From positions 27,982 through 91,981 of the forward strand of contig CAMDQH010000002.1 in NCBI GenBank assembly GCA_945905815.1: a stretch of DNA of 64,000 nt. The letters run 5' to 3'. Positions 42,836 through 52,209 of the stretch are shown piece by piece. How positions within the stretch are numbered: the stretch's first letter is position 1; the number at the start of each line of letters is the position of its first letter. A model generated the notes under the pieces. It worked only from the letters and a program-made list of their open reading frames with translations, had not been told where the DNA came from and made no database searches. The stretch is from Bacteriovorax stolpii. Its GTDB lineage: Bacteria; Bdellovibrionota; Bacteriovoracia; Bacteriovoracales; Bacteriovoracaceae. The position numbers and the translations under genes are program-made.

Positions 42836-44170
42836 ATGAGCTTTATAACTAAAACATTCTACTCCTTTGAGGACCTCAGTAGTCATCTCAAAGCGCATCA
42901 ACCTAGCTTTTATTTTTCCTCGAAGACTTCGACTGTCATTCCGTATGATAAACTGGATACCTTGCTGCCTTGGTCCAAAGGTGATTTTTTTCTTTGCGAC
43001 CTTAGTAAATTGCCTCACAAAATGGAAGTTAAAGAAAACGGAAATTTAGTGATGCGAGGAGGAGTGTCATGGGAAGAGGCAAAGATTTTTTTACGCTCAA
43101 AAGGCCGTAACCTCAAAACCTCTCCAACTGAACAGTTAGCACTTATTACGGCCGGAATTGCAACCTCTTGTACTGGCGAGCGCTGCTTTGGTTTTGGAAC
43201 CATGAGATCTCAGGTCGTTAGTCTTAAATATCTAGATTTCAATGGTGAAGAAAAAGATCTTAAGCGAAATGATGAATTCAAAACCTCATCGACCAATCTA
43301 AAACCTTATCAGCAAGATTTTAAAACTTACCAAACTTTTAAAAATGCTCCGTACCCCCGTTTTGAACAAGCGACTGATCTGATGATTGGAACCGAAGGAC
43401 AAATGGGGATTGTGACTGAAGTTGAAATTGAAACAGTCGAAAACTTTGATTTAACTTACGTCTTTATCCTTCTTCCAAAGTGGGAAGAAAATATTGAACC
43501 TCACATGGAAATCTTTAAATCGGTTCAAACCCATCGTAATGCGATCATGTCGTGTGAGATTTTGGATTCGAACTGCATGAACTATCTTAAACCTGATGAA
43601 AAACTTGGCTCAAATCAGGATGTTATTTTCCTAGAAGTTAAAACTGAACACTTTGAAGATATTTATGAAAACATCCTTTGTCAGCTGAAGCTCATAGATA
43701 ACAACAGTATCTTTGAAATCGCTGAGAATAAATTCCACCATATTCGTGCAGGCGTTCCCCGCGCTATATTTGAAGAAAATTCAAAAATGGGCGTGGTTAA
43801 AATTGGAACTGACTGTCAGGTGAGTGGTGAAAAATTCACTGATTTATTAAAATTCTACCGTGAAGCTGCAAGTATTGGAGTGCGCTACTGCCTTTTTGGC
43901 CACTTCGGGGATGCTCACCTTCACTTCAACTACATGCCCACGAAAGAACAGTCGGCACAATGCCTGGAAAAAATTCAAAGACTCTATGACAAGGTTTTAG
44001 AGTGGAAAGGTTCACCATTTGCTGAGCATGGTATAGGATTACTTAAACAGAAATATATTAAAAAATATCATGGAAGCCATCAATTAGGACTTTTTTTAGA
44101 TCTCAAAAAAGAACATGATCCTTATAATCAATTTTTCCCACAAGGATTTATGACCCAAAGTGGGCACTGA
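42836..44170 (+). CDS. FAD-linked oxidase (GlcD/lactate-dehydrogenase type)
   Basis: 444 residues of the vanillyl-alcohol-oxidase FAD fold. Seen: the FAD-binding half with GVSWEEAKIFLRSKGRNL, GIATSCTGERCFGFGTMRSQV and GTEGQMGIVTEVEIE; then the C-terminal half with LFGHFGDAHLHFNYMP and AEHGIGLLKQKY, ending DPYNQFFPQGFM (usual form DPxxxxNPG). Relatives oxidise D-lactate, glycolate and other 2-hydroxy acids; the N-terminal FAD loop is unusually divergent, so the substrate is open. No iron-sulfur partner is adjacent. Confidence 0.8.
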   Translation: MSFITKTFYSFEDLSSHLKAHQPSFYFSSKTSTVIPYDKLDTLLPWSKGDFFLCDLSKLPHKMEVKENGNLVMRGGVSWEEAKIFLRSKGRNLKTSPTEQLALITAGIATSCTGERCFGFGTMRSQVVSLKYLDFNGEEKDLKRNDEFKTSSTNLKPYQQDFKTYQTFKNAPYPRFEQATDLMIGTEGQMGIVTEVEIETVENFDLTYVFILLPKWEENIEPHMEIFKSVQTHRNAIMSCEILDSNCMNYLKPDEKLGSNQDVIFLEVKTEHFEDIYENILCQLKLIDNNSIFEIAENKFHHIRAGVPRAIFEENSKMGVVKIGTDCQVSGEKFTDLLKFYREAASIGVRYCLFGHFGDAHLHFNYMPTKEQSAQCLEKIQRLYDKVLEWKGSPFAEHGIGLLKQKYIKKYHGSHQLGLFLDLKKEHDPYNQFFPQGFMTQSGH

Positions 44171-44208
44171 TCTTTTACTTAATATTATAACTAGATTTTG
44201 TAGGGTGG

Positions 44209-45216
44209 TTAAGGATAGAGCTTTTTAAAACAATCGTTTCTTTGCCATTCTTTAATCATCTCTTCCCAAAGATCGTCTAATTTAACCTTGCTTTTTTCTC
44301 CGCCGAAGAGAATTTCTATGCGCTCTTCATCCGATTGCTTAATTAATTTCATCATAATCTTCTCTGTATCACTAGCTAGAATGCCGATCTTCCTCATGGC
44401 ATCAGAACATTCGCCCAGGGAGTGACATAGGTCAGTGTTAACCATCAATTGCCTAAATAATTCCTCGCTGGAATCTAAGTGATCTCGGTGATAGGCAATC
44501 CATTCAAGAGCATTGTTTATTTTTTCAATATCCCCAAACTTAACACCTTTTACTCCCCCGTGAACCACACCCATCAAAATTGTTCCAGATGGAGTTTCAC
44601 AGTAAAGGGGTCCTCCTGAATCTCCGTGATCTGCATAGTTTTCGCGAAGACGAACGCGCTGACTGGATCCTACACTGAAAATATCCTTGGGATTATTTTC
44701 GAGACTTGCAACTCTAGCTGTTTTGAGGACGCCGTACTTTTCATCATTATCCAGGCCATAGCCACTGACATAGCAATTCTTGGTGTCCTTAAGAGCATTT
44801 TCAACTTCTTCGGAGGACTTCGGTAGAGAAATACTTTTAGCATCAACTTCATCTTCAACCTTGATCAACGCCATATCTTGTAATTCATTCAATCGACTAT
44901 TTTCCATGGGGAATAATTTTTTGATGACATATTTTTTTTCTGAACCAGGACAAGTAAAAAAAGAATTTTGTGGCAACTGTTTTGAATTAAAATCTTCTTG
45001 GTTGCTAACCACGTCATCATAGCAGTGTTCGGCCGTAATAAATGTTTTGTTTCCGATGAAACTTCCGGTGCAAGTACCAGTTAGAATCTTGCCTTCTCGT
45101 TTTACAAAAAATGTTAATTTGCAGGTGGAAGAAAGATCATGGTCATTTGTATACTCACCCTTGATCGCGAAGGCAGAGAATGAAATAAAAATTTGAAGAT
45201 AAAGGACCCATTTCAT
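44209..45216 (-). CDS. Secreted trypsin-like serine protease (S1)
   Basis: 335 residues from the ATG giving MKWVLYLQIFISFSAFA; a TTG 24 bases upstream only lengthens the signal peptide. Trypsin fold with triad in place: FITAEHCYDD (His), LQDMALIKVED (Asp), YADHGDSGGPLYC (Ser). Paired cysteines (TGTCTGSF, CYDD, FFTCPGS, CYVSGYG) suit disulfides in an exported enzyme. A ~90-residue C-terminal helical extension with CHSLGECSDAM follows. The specificity pocket residue is not obvious. Located after the S15 peptidase on the same strand, giving a small exoprotease cluster. Confidence 0.88.
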   Translation of the reverse strand: MKWVLYLQIFISFSAFAIKGEYTNDHDLSSTCKLTFFVKREGKILTGTCTGSFIGNKTFITAEHCYDDVVSNQEDFNSKQLPQNSFFTCPGSEKKYVIKKLFPMENSRLNELQDMALIKVEDEVDAKSISLPKSSEEVENALKDTKNCYVSGYGLDNDEKYGVLKTARVASLENNPKDIFSVGSSQRVRLRENYADHGDSGGPLYCETPSGTILMGVVHGGVKGVKFGDIEKINNALEWIAYHRDHLDSSEELFRQLMVNTDLCHSLGECSDAMRKIGILASDTEKIMMKLIKQSDEERIEILFGGEKSKVKLDDLWEEMIKEWQRNDCFKKLYP

Positions 45217-45272
45217 AGACAACGTATCGGGTTTAAACAAAGTAAACTAGAGTAAACTAGAGACCGACTCTT

Positions 45273-46967
45273 CTAGTCAGTCCCAAGGTTTAGCTCTATA
45301 AAACTCTTGGCACCAACGGTGAATTGGATCAAAGTCCCCTCTTTAGGTCGTAGAGTAAATTCATAATCCGTTGAAGCTATTAAAACGCCGAGTCTACTGC
45401 CCGCTGCTAGTCGATATTGCTTAGGTTCTAGATCAAACATAAGTTGGTAGTTCTTACCAGGAACAAGTGCCTCACCTTGATTGATATCAAAATGATTTTG
45501 TGGGTCTGCCCAACCGCGAGTAATGATTTTTCCTCTACCTAATTTATTATATTCAACAATAGCGATGGTGATATTGGCGGCCTTACGGTTCAAAACGGAA
45601 AGATTCAAGCTGACATGCGCAGTTCCGGAAAGAAGAGTTTTATTTTCAAGCGGTGTGGATAAGAAAACAAGTCTTTCATCTCTCTTCAGGCCAGGTTTCT
45701 CGATCAATGATTCCAGTTTTTGGGACTTCCCAGAATCAATAATGGTTAGTTGCTTCTCGCTTGCAATCGATATGGCCAATGAGGAATCAGCTCCAAAGTA
45801 TAGCCTCTGCTCCATTGTATTTTCATGAGGCCAATTCTCTTGAACCACTAGACTGCCATCTTCCAGTTCCACTTCCACTTGATGCCCATCAGTAATACCG
45901 TTATTCTCCCCTTCGAGAAAATGATCAAACCACATTTGAATTTTCCCTGGAACATTATGATTCCAAGTTGAACCGTGACCACCCTTATGGAGAAACATGC
46001 GTCTTGGAGCAATCCCATCAAGAGCTTCCCATAATTGAATGGCATGTTTTTGTTTCACGTTCCAGTCAGACTGACCATGAATGATAAACGTTGCAGCTTT
46101 AATATTTTGTGCTTGGGATAGATGGTCACGCGCTTGCCAAAAAGGCGTAAAATCTCCATGTTCTCTTCCCATGGTTTGGGTTATTCGCTCAAGTTCACTT
46201 GTGCAATCCCCTTTTCTCATAATGAAGTAACCCAGGACATCAGCATCCTCACCAATATATCCACCCGGATTAACGACTAATCCGTTGGCACGGTAGTAAT
46301 CATACCAGCGACTGATCGCTGCGATCGGAACGATTGCTTTAAGCCCCTCAACACCGGTAGTTGCAACCATTATGGGCAAAGTACCATCATAGGAAGTGCC
46401 CGTCATACCAACAGATCCGTTTGCCCAATCTGCTTTGGCAACACGTCCATCCTCATAGAAAGCACGAGCACGTCCATTTAACCAATCAATGACAGATTTT
46501 GCGGCCAAGGTTTCTGCCATGTCTCCAACAGTGGGGCACCCAGTTGACTTACCAGTTCCCACGCTGTGAGCGCTCATGCGTGCATATCTACTTGCATCGA
46601 CTAGTGGTACGGATTCGTAAACGTGAAATGTTTTTCTTAGACCGTTAAAAAAATCTTTTACGTCAGGAGAGAACCCCTTCAATAGTTTTTCATCTTGTGG
46701 AAGAAGGTCCATGTCAACGTTATGCATGGGTCCTTCGTTTCCACCCAAAGCATAAGGAGAAATGTGGAAGATAGTTGATAGTTTCTGCTCTACTGATGGC
46801 CTTTCAATCGAAACAAAGATCCGGTCCAAATGACCATCACCATCAGTGTCCGTCGGAGACTCTACATAAACATCTTCTGAAACCATTACTCGTTTCAGTA
46901 GGTTTGTAGTTGATGCGATGGCATTCGTTACACAAATAACAATGAGTATTGACAATAGGTATTTCAT
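45273..46967 (-). CDS. Exported X-Pro dipeptidyl-peptidase / CocE-family hydrolase (S15)
   Basis: 564 residues with a signal peptide (MKYLLSILIVICVTNAIAS). The alpha/beta-hydrolase core has the nucleophile in GMTGTSYDGTLPIMVA, an acid near IHGQSDWNVKQKHA, and His in LHKGGHGSTWN; the C-terminal ~200 residues form the beta jelly-roll typical of PepX and CocE (ITRGWADPQNH, GSRLGVLIAS). S15 enzymes remove X-Pro dipeptides, while CocE relatives hydrolyse esters. The surrounding protease gene favours a peptidase. Two identical 10-base repeats (45241-45260) separate it from the trypsin-like gene. Confidence 0.85.
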   Translation of the reverse strand: MKYLLSILIVICVTNAIASTTNLLKRVMVSEDVYVESPTDTDGDGHLDRIFVSIERPSVEQKLSTIFHISPYALGGNEGPMHNVDMDLLPQDEKLLKGFSPDVKDFFNGLRKTFHVYESVPLVDASRYARMSAHSVGTGKSTGCPTVGDMAETLAAKSVIDWLNGRARAFYEDGRVAKADWANGSVGMTGTSYDGTLPIMVATTGVEGLKAIVPIAAISRWYDYYRANGLVVNPGGYIGEDADVLGYFIMRKGDCTSELERITQTMGREHGDFTPFWQARDHLSQAQNIKAATFIIHGQSDWNVKQKHAIQLWEALDGIAPRRMFLHKGGHGSTWNHNVPGKIQMWFDHFLEGENNGITDGHQVEVELEDGSLVVQENWPHENTMEQRLYFGADSSLAISIASEKQLTIIDSGKSQKLESLIEKPGLKRDERLVFLSTPLENKTLLSGTAHVSLNLSVLNRKAANITIAIVEYNKLGRGKIITRGWADPQNHFDINQGEALVPGKNYQLMFDLEPKQYRLAAGSRLGVLIASTDYEFTLRPKEGTLIQFTVGAKSFIELNLGTD

Positions 46968-47030
46968 TAAGCGCCTTCACTAAAAAAATTAATTCTAAAC
47001 CCCATTTACTGAGATAAAAAATACGCTCTA

Positions 47031-47660
47031 TTAAAATTCGTATCTATGGGCAGAATCAATTTCGATTCCTGGTTTTATCGAAACAAGCTCTTTGATTAAC
47101 CCACTATCCAAATCATAAACCCAACCATGAATCCTGGGTGCATGCCTTTCATGCCATGCTTTTTGAATAATAGCTGTATGAACCAGATTCTTTACTTGTT
47201 CTAAGACATTGTACTCAACTAATTTATTGATTTTTTCTTTCTCTGACTGGACCTGCTCGAGTTCCAGTTTGTGAATTTGATAGGTGTCTTTGATATTTCT
47301 TATCCAATTATCTATCAGTCCCAAGCTATTTGGTGAAAGTGCTGCCCTGACACCACCACAATTATAATGCCCACAAATGATGATATGAGGCACTTGCAAA
47401 GTATTGACTGCATAACTTAAAACACTAAGGAAATTGATATCAGTATTAACAACTAAATTTGCAATATTCCGATGAACAAAAATCTGGCCGGGGTTACTGT
47501 TAGTTATTTCAGATTCTGGTACTCGTGAATCAGAGCAACCTACCCAAAGATATTCTGGGTTTTGATCCTTGGCCATGTCGGAAAAGTATTCAGGATTAAT
47601 ATCAATTCGACTTTGGGCCCAAGCCTTGTTTTCAAGCAATAATTTCTTAGTCCTATCCAT
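47031..47660 (-). CDS. can: Beta-carbonic anhydrase
   Basis: Interconverts CO2 and bicarbonate. The 209-residue protein has every beta-class active-site residue: Cys42, Asp44 and Arg46 in GCSDSRVPE, then His98 and Cys101 in CGHYNCGGVRAAL, numbering identical to E. coli Can, plus VHRNIANLV and HGWVYDL. Its ATG overlaps the end of the SulP transporter gene by 8 bases, so transporter and anhydrase form a bicarbonate uptake/interconversion unit. Confidence 0.95.
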   Translation of the reverse strand: MDRTKKLLLENKAWAQSRIDINPEYFSDMAKDQNPEYLWVGCSDSRVPESEITNSNPGQIFVHRNIANLVVNTDINFLSVLSYAVNTLQVPHIIICGHYNCGGVRAALSPNSLGLIDNWIRNIKDTYQIHKLELEQVQSEKEKINKLVEYNVLEQVKNLVHTAIIQKAWHERHAPRIHGWVYDLDSGLIKELVSIKPGIEIDSAHRYEF

Positions 47661-49200
47661 TTGTGACCTCTTTAAACATTGGACTTAAGGCCAACGATGA
47701 TTTTTTTAACTCAACATTTATGTTCATGGCCTTTCCTCGTCTAGAAAAGTCCTCAATGGCATCAATAATATCATTATCAATAAAGACGCTGTTTGATCCA
47801 TCAACGATGACAGAAGATCCATCAGGGATAGTTCCAAAGATTTTCAGTAGGCTTGCTTTTTGTAAAAAGGAAACGTCTTTATAAAACCTAATTAAGAATA
47901 AATCATCCTCTCTAACAACAACAATTGATTTATGCATATTTGATTTCAAGACAAAGACAAAACCGACCATCATACCGATGAGGATACCGACTAAAAGATC
48001 AGTAAAGAGAATGGCCAGAATAGTGACAACAAAGGGAATAAACTGATCCCATCCTTTTTGATATATCTTTTTTATTAATTCAGGTTTCGTTAATTTGTAT
48101 CCAATCAAAAGAAGTACGGCAGCAAGTGAGGCAAGAGGAATTAAATTTAAAAGCCCCGGTATGAAAATCACACAAAGAAGTAACCACAGTCCATGAAAGA
48201 CTGCTGATAATTTTGATTTTGCACCTGCATTAATATTGGCCGAGGTTCTCACAATAACTGCTGTGATTGGTAACCCGCCTATAAAACCACTGATCATATT
48301 CCCACAACCTTGTGCTAATAATTCACGATTTTTGCTGGTGATACCACCCTCCTCGTCAATTTTATCGGCTGCATCGACAGACAATAGACTTTCTAGTGAC
48401 CCTACAATCGCCAAAGTGATTGCAACTACATAGATATTTGGATTTTGTAAATGTGCCCAGCTTGGCATTCTAAATCCACTATAGAGATCCTGCACTCCAC
48501 CAGAAAAAGGCAGATTAACCAAATGATCACCAGTAATTGCCATATCTGGTATGAATCCCAAGAAAACATAATTAAGGAGGACAGAAAAAAGAACGGCAAT
48601 CAAAGCACCGGGAATAAGTTTAAAAAAGCTTAAATCTTTGGAAGCTGCCTTTTCCCAACTTAACATGATACCCATTGAACAAAGAGCAACTACAATCGCC
48701 CCAAGATGAATAAACTCAAACGCTGAGTAAAACTGACTAAAGGTATTGCTACCTCCGGTTCCCGCAAAGCTTTCATCACCCATAAATGACTGTTCAAAAC
48801 CAACTGCGTGAGGAAATTGTTTTAAAATTAAAATAATTCCTATCGCCGCTAGCATACCCTTTACGACGGATGTTGGAAAATAATCACCAATTACTCCCCC
48901 TTTAAAATACCCAAAAAGAATTTGTAAAATCCCGGATATGAATAAGGCCAGAGTGAAAGCTTCGAATGAACCCAAAGTTTGAATGGCAGTGGCAACAATG
49001 ACTGATAATCCAGCCGCGGGACCCGATACGCTGACAGAGGACCCACTCAGGAATCCAACAATAATTCCACCAATAATGCCAGCAAACAATCCTGCCGCTA
49101 AAGGAGCATTGGAGGCCATCGCAATGCCTAAGCACAAAGGCAATGCGACAAGGAAAACGACTAGAGAGGATTGAAAATCCTTTAACCAAGAATTAGACAT
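47653..49200 (-). CDS. SulP-family anion transporter, probable bicarbonate carrier
   Basis: 515 residues, about 12-14 membrane helices followed by a C-terminal STAS domain (from about 430: GTIPDGSSVIVDGSNSVFID and EDFSRRGKAMNINVEL). SulP features include FLVALPLCLGIAMASNAPLAAG, SGSSVSVSGPAAGLSVIV and GFIGGLPITAVIVRTSANINAGAKSK. Family members carry sulfate, bicarbonate or dicarboxylates; direct coupling to a carbonic anhydrase is a known arrangement pointing to bicarbonate. Some SulP proteins are even fused to beta-anhydrases. Confidence 0.88.
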   Translation of the reverse strand: MSNSWLKDFQSSLVVFLVALPLCLGIAMASNAPLAAGLFAGIIGGIIVGFLSGSSVSVSGPAAGLSVIVATAIQTLGSFEAFTLALFISGILQILFGYFKGGVIGDYFPTSVVKGMLAAIGIILILKQFPHAVGFEQSFMGDESFAGTGGSNTFSQFYSAFEFIHLGAIVVALCSMGIMLSWEKAASKDLSFFKLIPGALIAVLFSVLLNYVFLGFIPDMAITGDHLVNLPFSGGVQDLYSGFRMPSWAHLQNPNIYVVAITLAIVGSLESLLSVDAADKIDEEGGITSKNRELLAQGCGNMISGFIGGLPITAVIVRTSANINAGAKSKLSAVFHGLWLLLCVIFIPGLLNLIPLASLAAVLLLIGYKLTKPELIKKIYQKGWDQFIPFVVTILAILFTDLLVGILIGMMVGFVFVLKSNMHKSIVVVREDDLFLIRFYKDVSFLQKASLLKIFGTIPDGSSVIVDGSNSVFIDNDIIDAIEDFSRRGKAMNINVELKKSSLALSPMFKEVTNG

Positions 49201-49252
49201 GCTAGTTCCTTTGAAAACGATCTACTTCAATGAGTAAAATTTAAAATAGGAA

Positions 49253-49525
49253 CTAAGCGAGAGGAGGCTTTAAGACATCAACGAAAACCAACTGTTGCTT
49301 CAAGATAATATAGGAAGGAAAAATGACATTATGAGCCATGGTTTTTGTGAAAAAATTGGTCGCAACTTGTGGAAGGAGACCTTCCTGAAATTCCTGACCG
49401 GAAATTTCTTTTTCTTCAGCATTCTCCGTTAGATTTAGTACAGACCCCGACGGCGAACTATAGCTTGCAAGCGCAACCACACATAAAAAGATAGTCAGAT
49501 AAATTAAACTTAGAGTTTTAGCCAT
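49253..49525 (-). CDS. Small membrane or exported protein
   Basis: 90 residues: an N-terminal hydrophobic segment (LSLIYLTIFLCVVALASYSS, anchor or signal peptide), an acidic middle (NAEEKEISGQEFQEG), and a hydrophobic C-terminal half with FPSYIILKQQLVFVDVL. No family recognised. It precedes the SulP-anhydrase pair on the same strand by 52 bases, so it could be part of that operon; no cysteine in the mature part. Confidence 0.45.
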   Translation of the reverse strand: MAKTLSLIYLTIFLCVVALASYSSPSGSVLNLTENAEEKEISGQEFQEGLLPQVATNFFTKTMAHNVIFPSYIILKQQLVFVDVLKPPLA

Positions 49526-49872
49526 TTAATTGTATTTTGAAGGTTTTATTTTAAATTGCCAATAATTTTCTAGAACTATTTAGACCCGTACAAGCGAGGA
49601 GCGAGCAAAGCCTCCAAAAACTGGAGACCTTGCATTGATAAATTAGTAAACTAAAGAGATTTTCAATTTTTGAATTGTTTCAACGTTGTATCGTTTCTGA
49701 GCAAAGTCCGTTGAATAAAGAGAAGTTTAAGGAAAACTTATGAACAGGCTTAAGAGTACTTACGTGGATTGGTTACTGTACAGTAGAACCTATGTGTCGG
49801 AAGTTGATTAGGAAATAAATATACCCATACCAGAATTTACAAAATCTGCTTAACGCAATTTAATGGAATGGG
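49526..49872. other. Longest gene-poor stretch, with an imperfect hairpin
   Basis: 347 bases without an ordinary gene. An imperfect hairpin lies at 49605-49633 (GCAA.G.CTCC paired with GGAG.C.TTGC around aaaaact), preceded by two GCGAG repeats (49594-49605). A 23-codon ORF (49740-49811) is listed separately. The left part should hold the promoter of the SulP operon. No tRNA or known riboswitch pattern is seen. Confidence 0.4.
49740..49811 (+). CDS. Possible 23-residue ORF
   Basis: ATG 49740 with TTTAAGGAAAACTT before it (AAGGA, about 7-base spacing). The product starts MNRLKSTYVDWLLYSRTY and ends SEVD; it has no membrane helix and no known likeness. A ribosome site and an isolated location are the only support, so it may be chance. 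Confidence 0.2.
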   Translation: MNRLKSTYVDWLLYSRTYVSEVD

Positions 49873-50781
49873 CTATCTTAGAGCAATCAAACAAATTTCC
49901 TGACGATAAGAGGGAAGATACTTAAGTTCCACCTGAGTGAAACCTTTCTGCTTAAAAGATTCAACTATGGGTTTTAGCATTCTGAGATAACGATCTTGAT
50001 GTAGTTTAAGAGTAAGTACAACTCCGCGTGGCTCTAAGAAAGTTAAAAACCGATCAACTTCATTCATCACCACACTGGGAGGAAGATTGACGTCACTCAC
50101 AATCCAATCGATATCTTCGCCGAAATTGGTGACATTCAACGTTTCAAAAGCTTTTTTGATGTGCTTAAAATTGTAATTTTTTAAAATATTCTTATCCATC
50201 TCCGCAGGGTCAACCCCAAAGACTTGTAAATCCTGATCCAAAAGAAATAAGCTCGCTCCACCAGGAGCAGATCCAAGTTCTAATACTTTTTCTTGTTGCT
50301 CCATTGGTAAATCAAAAGCTTCGTGGGCTTCAGCAATTTTATAATAAGCACGCGAAGGTGTTTCTCTTTTTTCAATAGAACTTACTTCACCGGGTGTTTG
50401 AAAATGAGTTTTCTTAAGGACGTATTCGCCCAACCAGTATTCCTCAGGCCCAATCATCATGATCAAAGTGACTTTTTCGCCAATTTTAAAAAGAGATTTC
50501 TCACTGAGTTCAATTAGCTCAGATGGTGGTTCAAATGACTCGACTCTCTTCCACAACCAGGCCTTAGGCAAGGCCTTAATCTCTTCGAGAGGTACCTTAC
50601 CAAGACAGATACCAGACAATCGACACATCCAAGGTAAGAAAGTCGTAGCGTTCTCAGCCTTAAATGTGAGAAAACCACCTCTAGAGTAGCTTAGTTTGAA
50701 ATTCGGATACCCAATGCTCATCTCTTTTTTAAGTAAGAGCGTGGCTTCTGGATTAGTGAGCGTAAAAAAAAATTGAGACAT
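49873..50781 (-). CDS. FtsJ/RlmM-like 2'-O-ribose methyltransferase
   Basis: 302 residues: an N-terminal region of about 140 with THUMP-like strands (GYPNFKLSYSRGGFLTFK), then an RrmJ-fold methylase. The K-D-K-E tetrad of 2'-O-methylases is visible: Lys in SRAYYKIAEAHEAF, Asp in DWIVSDVNLPP, Lys in GVVLTLKLHQDR, Glu in SYRQEICLIAL; the SAM loop is VLELGSAPGGASLF. This is the arrangement of RlmM, which modifies C2498 of 23S rRNA, in a shorter form. Divergent from the YkgJ gene with only 5 bases between starts. Confidence 0.82.
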   Translation of the reverse strand: MSQFFFTLTNPEATLLLKKEMSIGYPNFKLSYSRGGFLTFKAENATTFLPWMCRLSGICLGKVPLEEIKALPKAWLWKRVESFEPPSELIELSEKSLFKIGEKVTLIMMIGPEEYWLGEYVLKKTHFQTPGEVSSIEKRETPSRAYYKIAEAHEAFDLPMEQQEKVLELGSAPGGASLFLLDQDLQVFGVDPAEMDKNILKNYNFKHIKKAFETLNVTNFGEDIDWIVSDVNLPPSVVMNEVDRFLTFLEPRGVVLTLKLHQDRYLRMLKPIVESFKQKGFTQVELKYLPSYRQEICLIALR

Positions 50782-50786
50782 CCTTA

Positions 50787-51365
50787 ATGAATATCAGAGA
50801 ATTCTCCCAAGATCTGCAAAAAATTTATGACCAAATGTGGGACGCTTTTTCCCAGTATCAAGCGGCCTCAGGTCTTAATTGTTTAGTGGGGTGCGGAAAA
50901 TGCTGCAACAATCCTGAAGTAGAAGCGTCGGTTTTAGAAATGTTTCCTCTCGCTCTTCGGATTCTGGATGAGAATAAACTCGAAGAGTGGCTGGATAAAC
51001 TAGAAGAACCAGCTCAGGATCACTGCCTTATGTATGAGCCGCACACTCCCGACGGTTCTAAAGGTCAATGTGGTGTCTATAAAGAAAGACCATCATTATG
51101 TCGGATGTTTGGTGTTGCGGGCTTTTATAATAAACATCAAGAAGTCACGCTATCGGTCTGCAAACTTATCCGAGAAAAATATCCTGATCTGACTAAAATC
51201 CGAGAATCTGAGGTTTCCGATAAAACTCCAATGCTCATTACATGGTCTTACCGTCTGGCGCAAATAGATCCGGGACTTATTCAAGACCGTATGCCAATTA
51301 ACCAGGCGTTAAAAAAAGCCTTAGAAAGAATCGCTCTTTACGCTCAGTATCAAGAGCATTCGTAG
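50787..51365 (+). CDS. YkgJ-family cysteine-cluster protein
   Basis: 192 residues. The cysteine pattern of the YkgJ/zinc- or iron-chelating family is clear: CLVGCGKCCNNPEVEAS near residue 35, then CLMYEPH, QCGVYKERPSLCRMFG about 60 residues on. Members are thought to bind iron-sulfur clusters or zinc, with unknown reactions. The ATG lies 5 bases from the divergent RlmM-like start, so the two promoters must overlap the opposite coding regions. The exported-protein gene follows after 14 bases. Confidence 0.85.
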   Translation: MNIREFSQDLQKIYDQMWDAFSQYQAASGLNCLVGCGKCCNNPEVEASVLEMFPLALRILDENKLEEWLDKLEEPAQDHCLMYEPHTPDGSKGQCGVYKERPSLCRMFGVAGFYNKHQEVTLSVCKLIREKYPDLTKIRESEVSDKTPMLITWSYRLAQIDPGLIQDRMPINQALKKALERIALYAQYQEHS

Positions 51366-51379
51366 CTTAATATCAGTCC

Positions 51380-52138
51380 ATGATTTATTTTTTACTTCTC
51401 ATGACTACCCTAAACTCTTGGGCCACTCCAACAAAATTTGATTTTAATGCCGGCGTTCAAGGAAGAACACTTCCCTCGTTGGGTGCTGAAGTCTATGCCG
51501 AAAGCGGATATAATTTTGTTTTTTGGGGCAAAAAGGAAGCACCAAAAGATATTCTTTATGGTCTGATCCGACCTTCAATAGGTGTGAGCAGTTCCGGTGT
51601 TATAAACGCTGCAAAAGCAGAATTAGAATTTTTTCCGATTTCGATCTTAGGCTTCGCTGCTGGTAGACAGTATATGAATTCCAACTTTGAATTTCCATTT
51701 TTCAACTGTCAAGAAGTCAATTGTAAGGGTGAATACGTTCGCAATTATATTGAGAGCAAGATGGTTCTTGGCCATAAAGGCTTTGTGATTATGGGGAATT
51801 ATAAAATCGACACTCTTCGCTCACCTAACAGTGAATTGCTAATGGCGGATTGGAGAAACGTGATCATCGGAGAACCAGGTGAAGAAGTTCAAATTGAGAA
51901 AAAACTTTTATTAGCTTATATCTTTTCACATAAGATGTTCGGAGTGCTGTTTGAGAATGTTCAATTTCTAGGTAGCCGAGAGAGAAAAGAAAGCTTCACT
52001 TCCGTTTATCAAGTGCGTCAGGACGATACCAGCTATATGCTAGGCGTCGGTGGTTTTCATACCGATCAACAGCCTATGGGACTGCAGATCTATTTCAGGA
52101 TACATCATGTCGCGTTACCGTCCCTTAAACTTTTTTAA
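51380..52138 (+). CDS. Exported protein, possible outer-membrane barrel
   Basis: 252 residues with a signal peptide (MIYFLLLMTTLNSWA, cut before Thr-Pro). The rest alternates polar and aromatic residues in short strands (FDFNAGVQGRTLPSLGAEVY, SYMLGVGGFH, MGLQIYFRIHHV) and ends in a terminal Phe, all suiting an outer-membrane beta-barrel. A CQEVNC loop may be disulfide-bonded. No known family. Probably in one transcript with the YkgJ gene. Confidence 0.5.
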   Translation: MIYFLLLMTTLNSWATPTKFDFNAGVQGRTLPSLGAEVYAESGYNFVFWGKKEAPKDILYGLIRPSIGVSSSGVINAAKAELEFFPISILGFAAGRQYMNSNFEFPFFNCQEVNCKGEYVRNYIESKMVLGHKGFVIMGNYKIDTLRSPNSELLMADWRNVIIGEPGEEVQIEKKLLLAYIFSHKMFGVLFENVQFLGSRERKESFTSVYQVRQDDTSYMLGVGGFHTDQQPMGLQIYFRIHHVALPSLKLF

Positions 52139-52209
52139 CGTATTAGTTTTTTTAATGTGACATCCAAGTTTTGCCATCATAGCATTTTGAAAATTTTCAA
52201 AGGATTCGA

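Noticed and set aside
45241..45277. Tandem AGTAAACTAG repeat and ACTAGA...TCTAGT hairpin between two peptidase genes
   Set aside because: Only two copies of ten bases and a 6-base stem with a 10-base loop and no T tract; too weak to call a terminator or an array.
46283..46300. TTGGCACG in the S15 peptidase gene as a sigma-54 promoter
   Set aside because: No GC ten bases after the GG, and no gene start follows on that strand.
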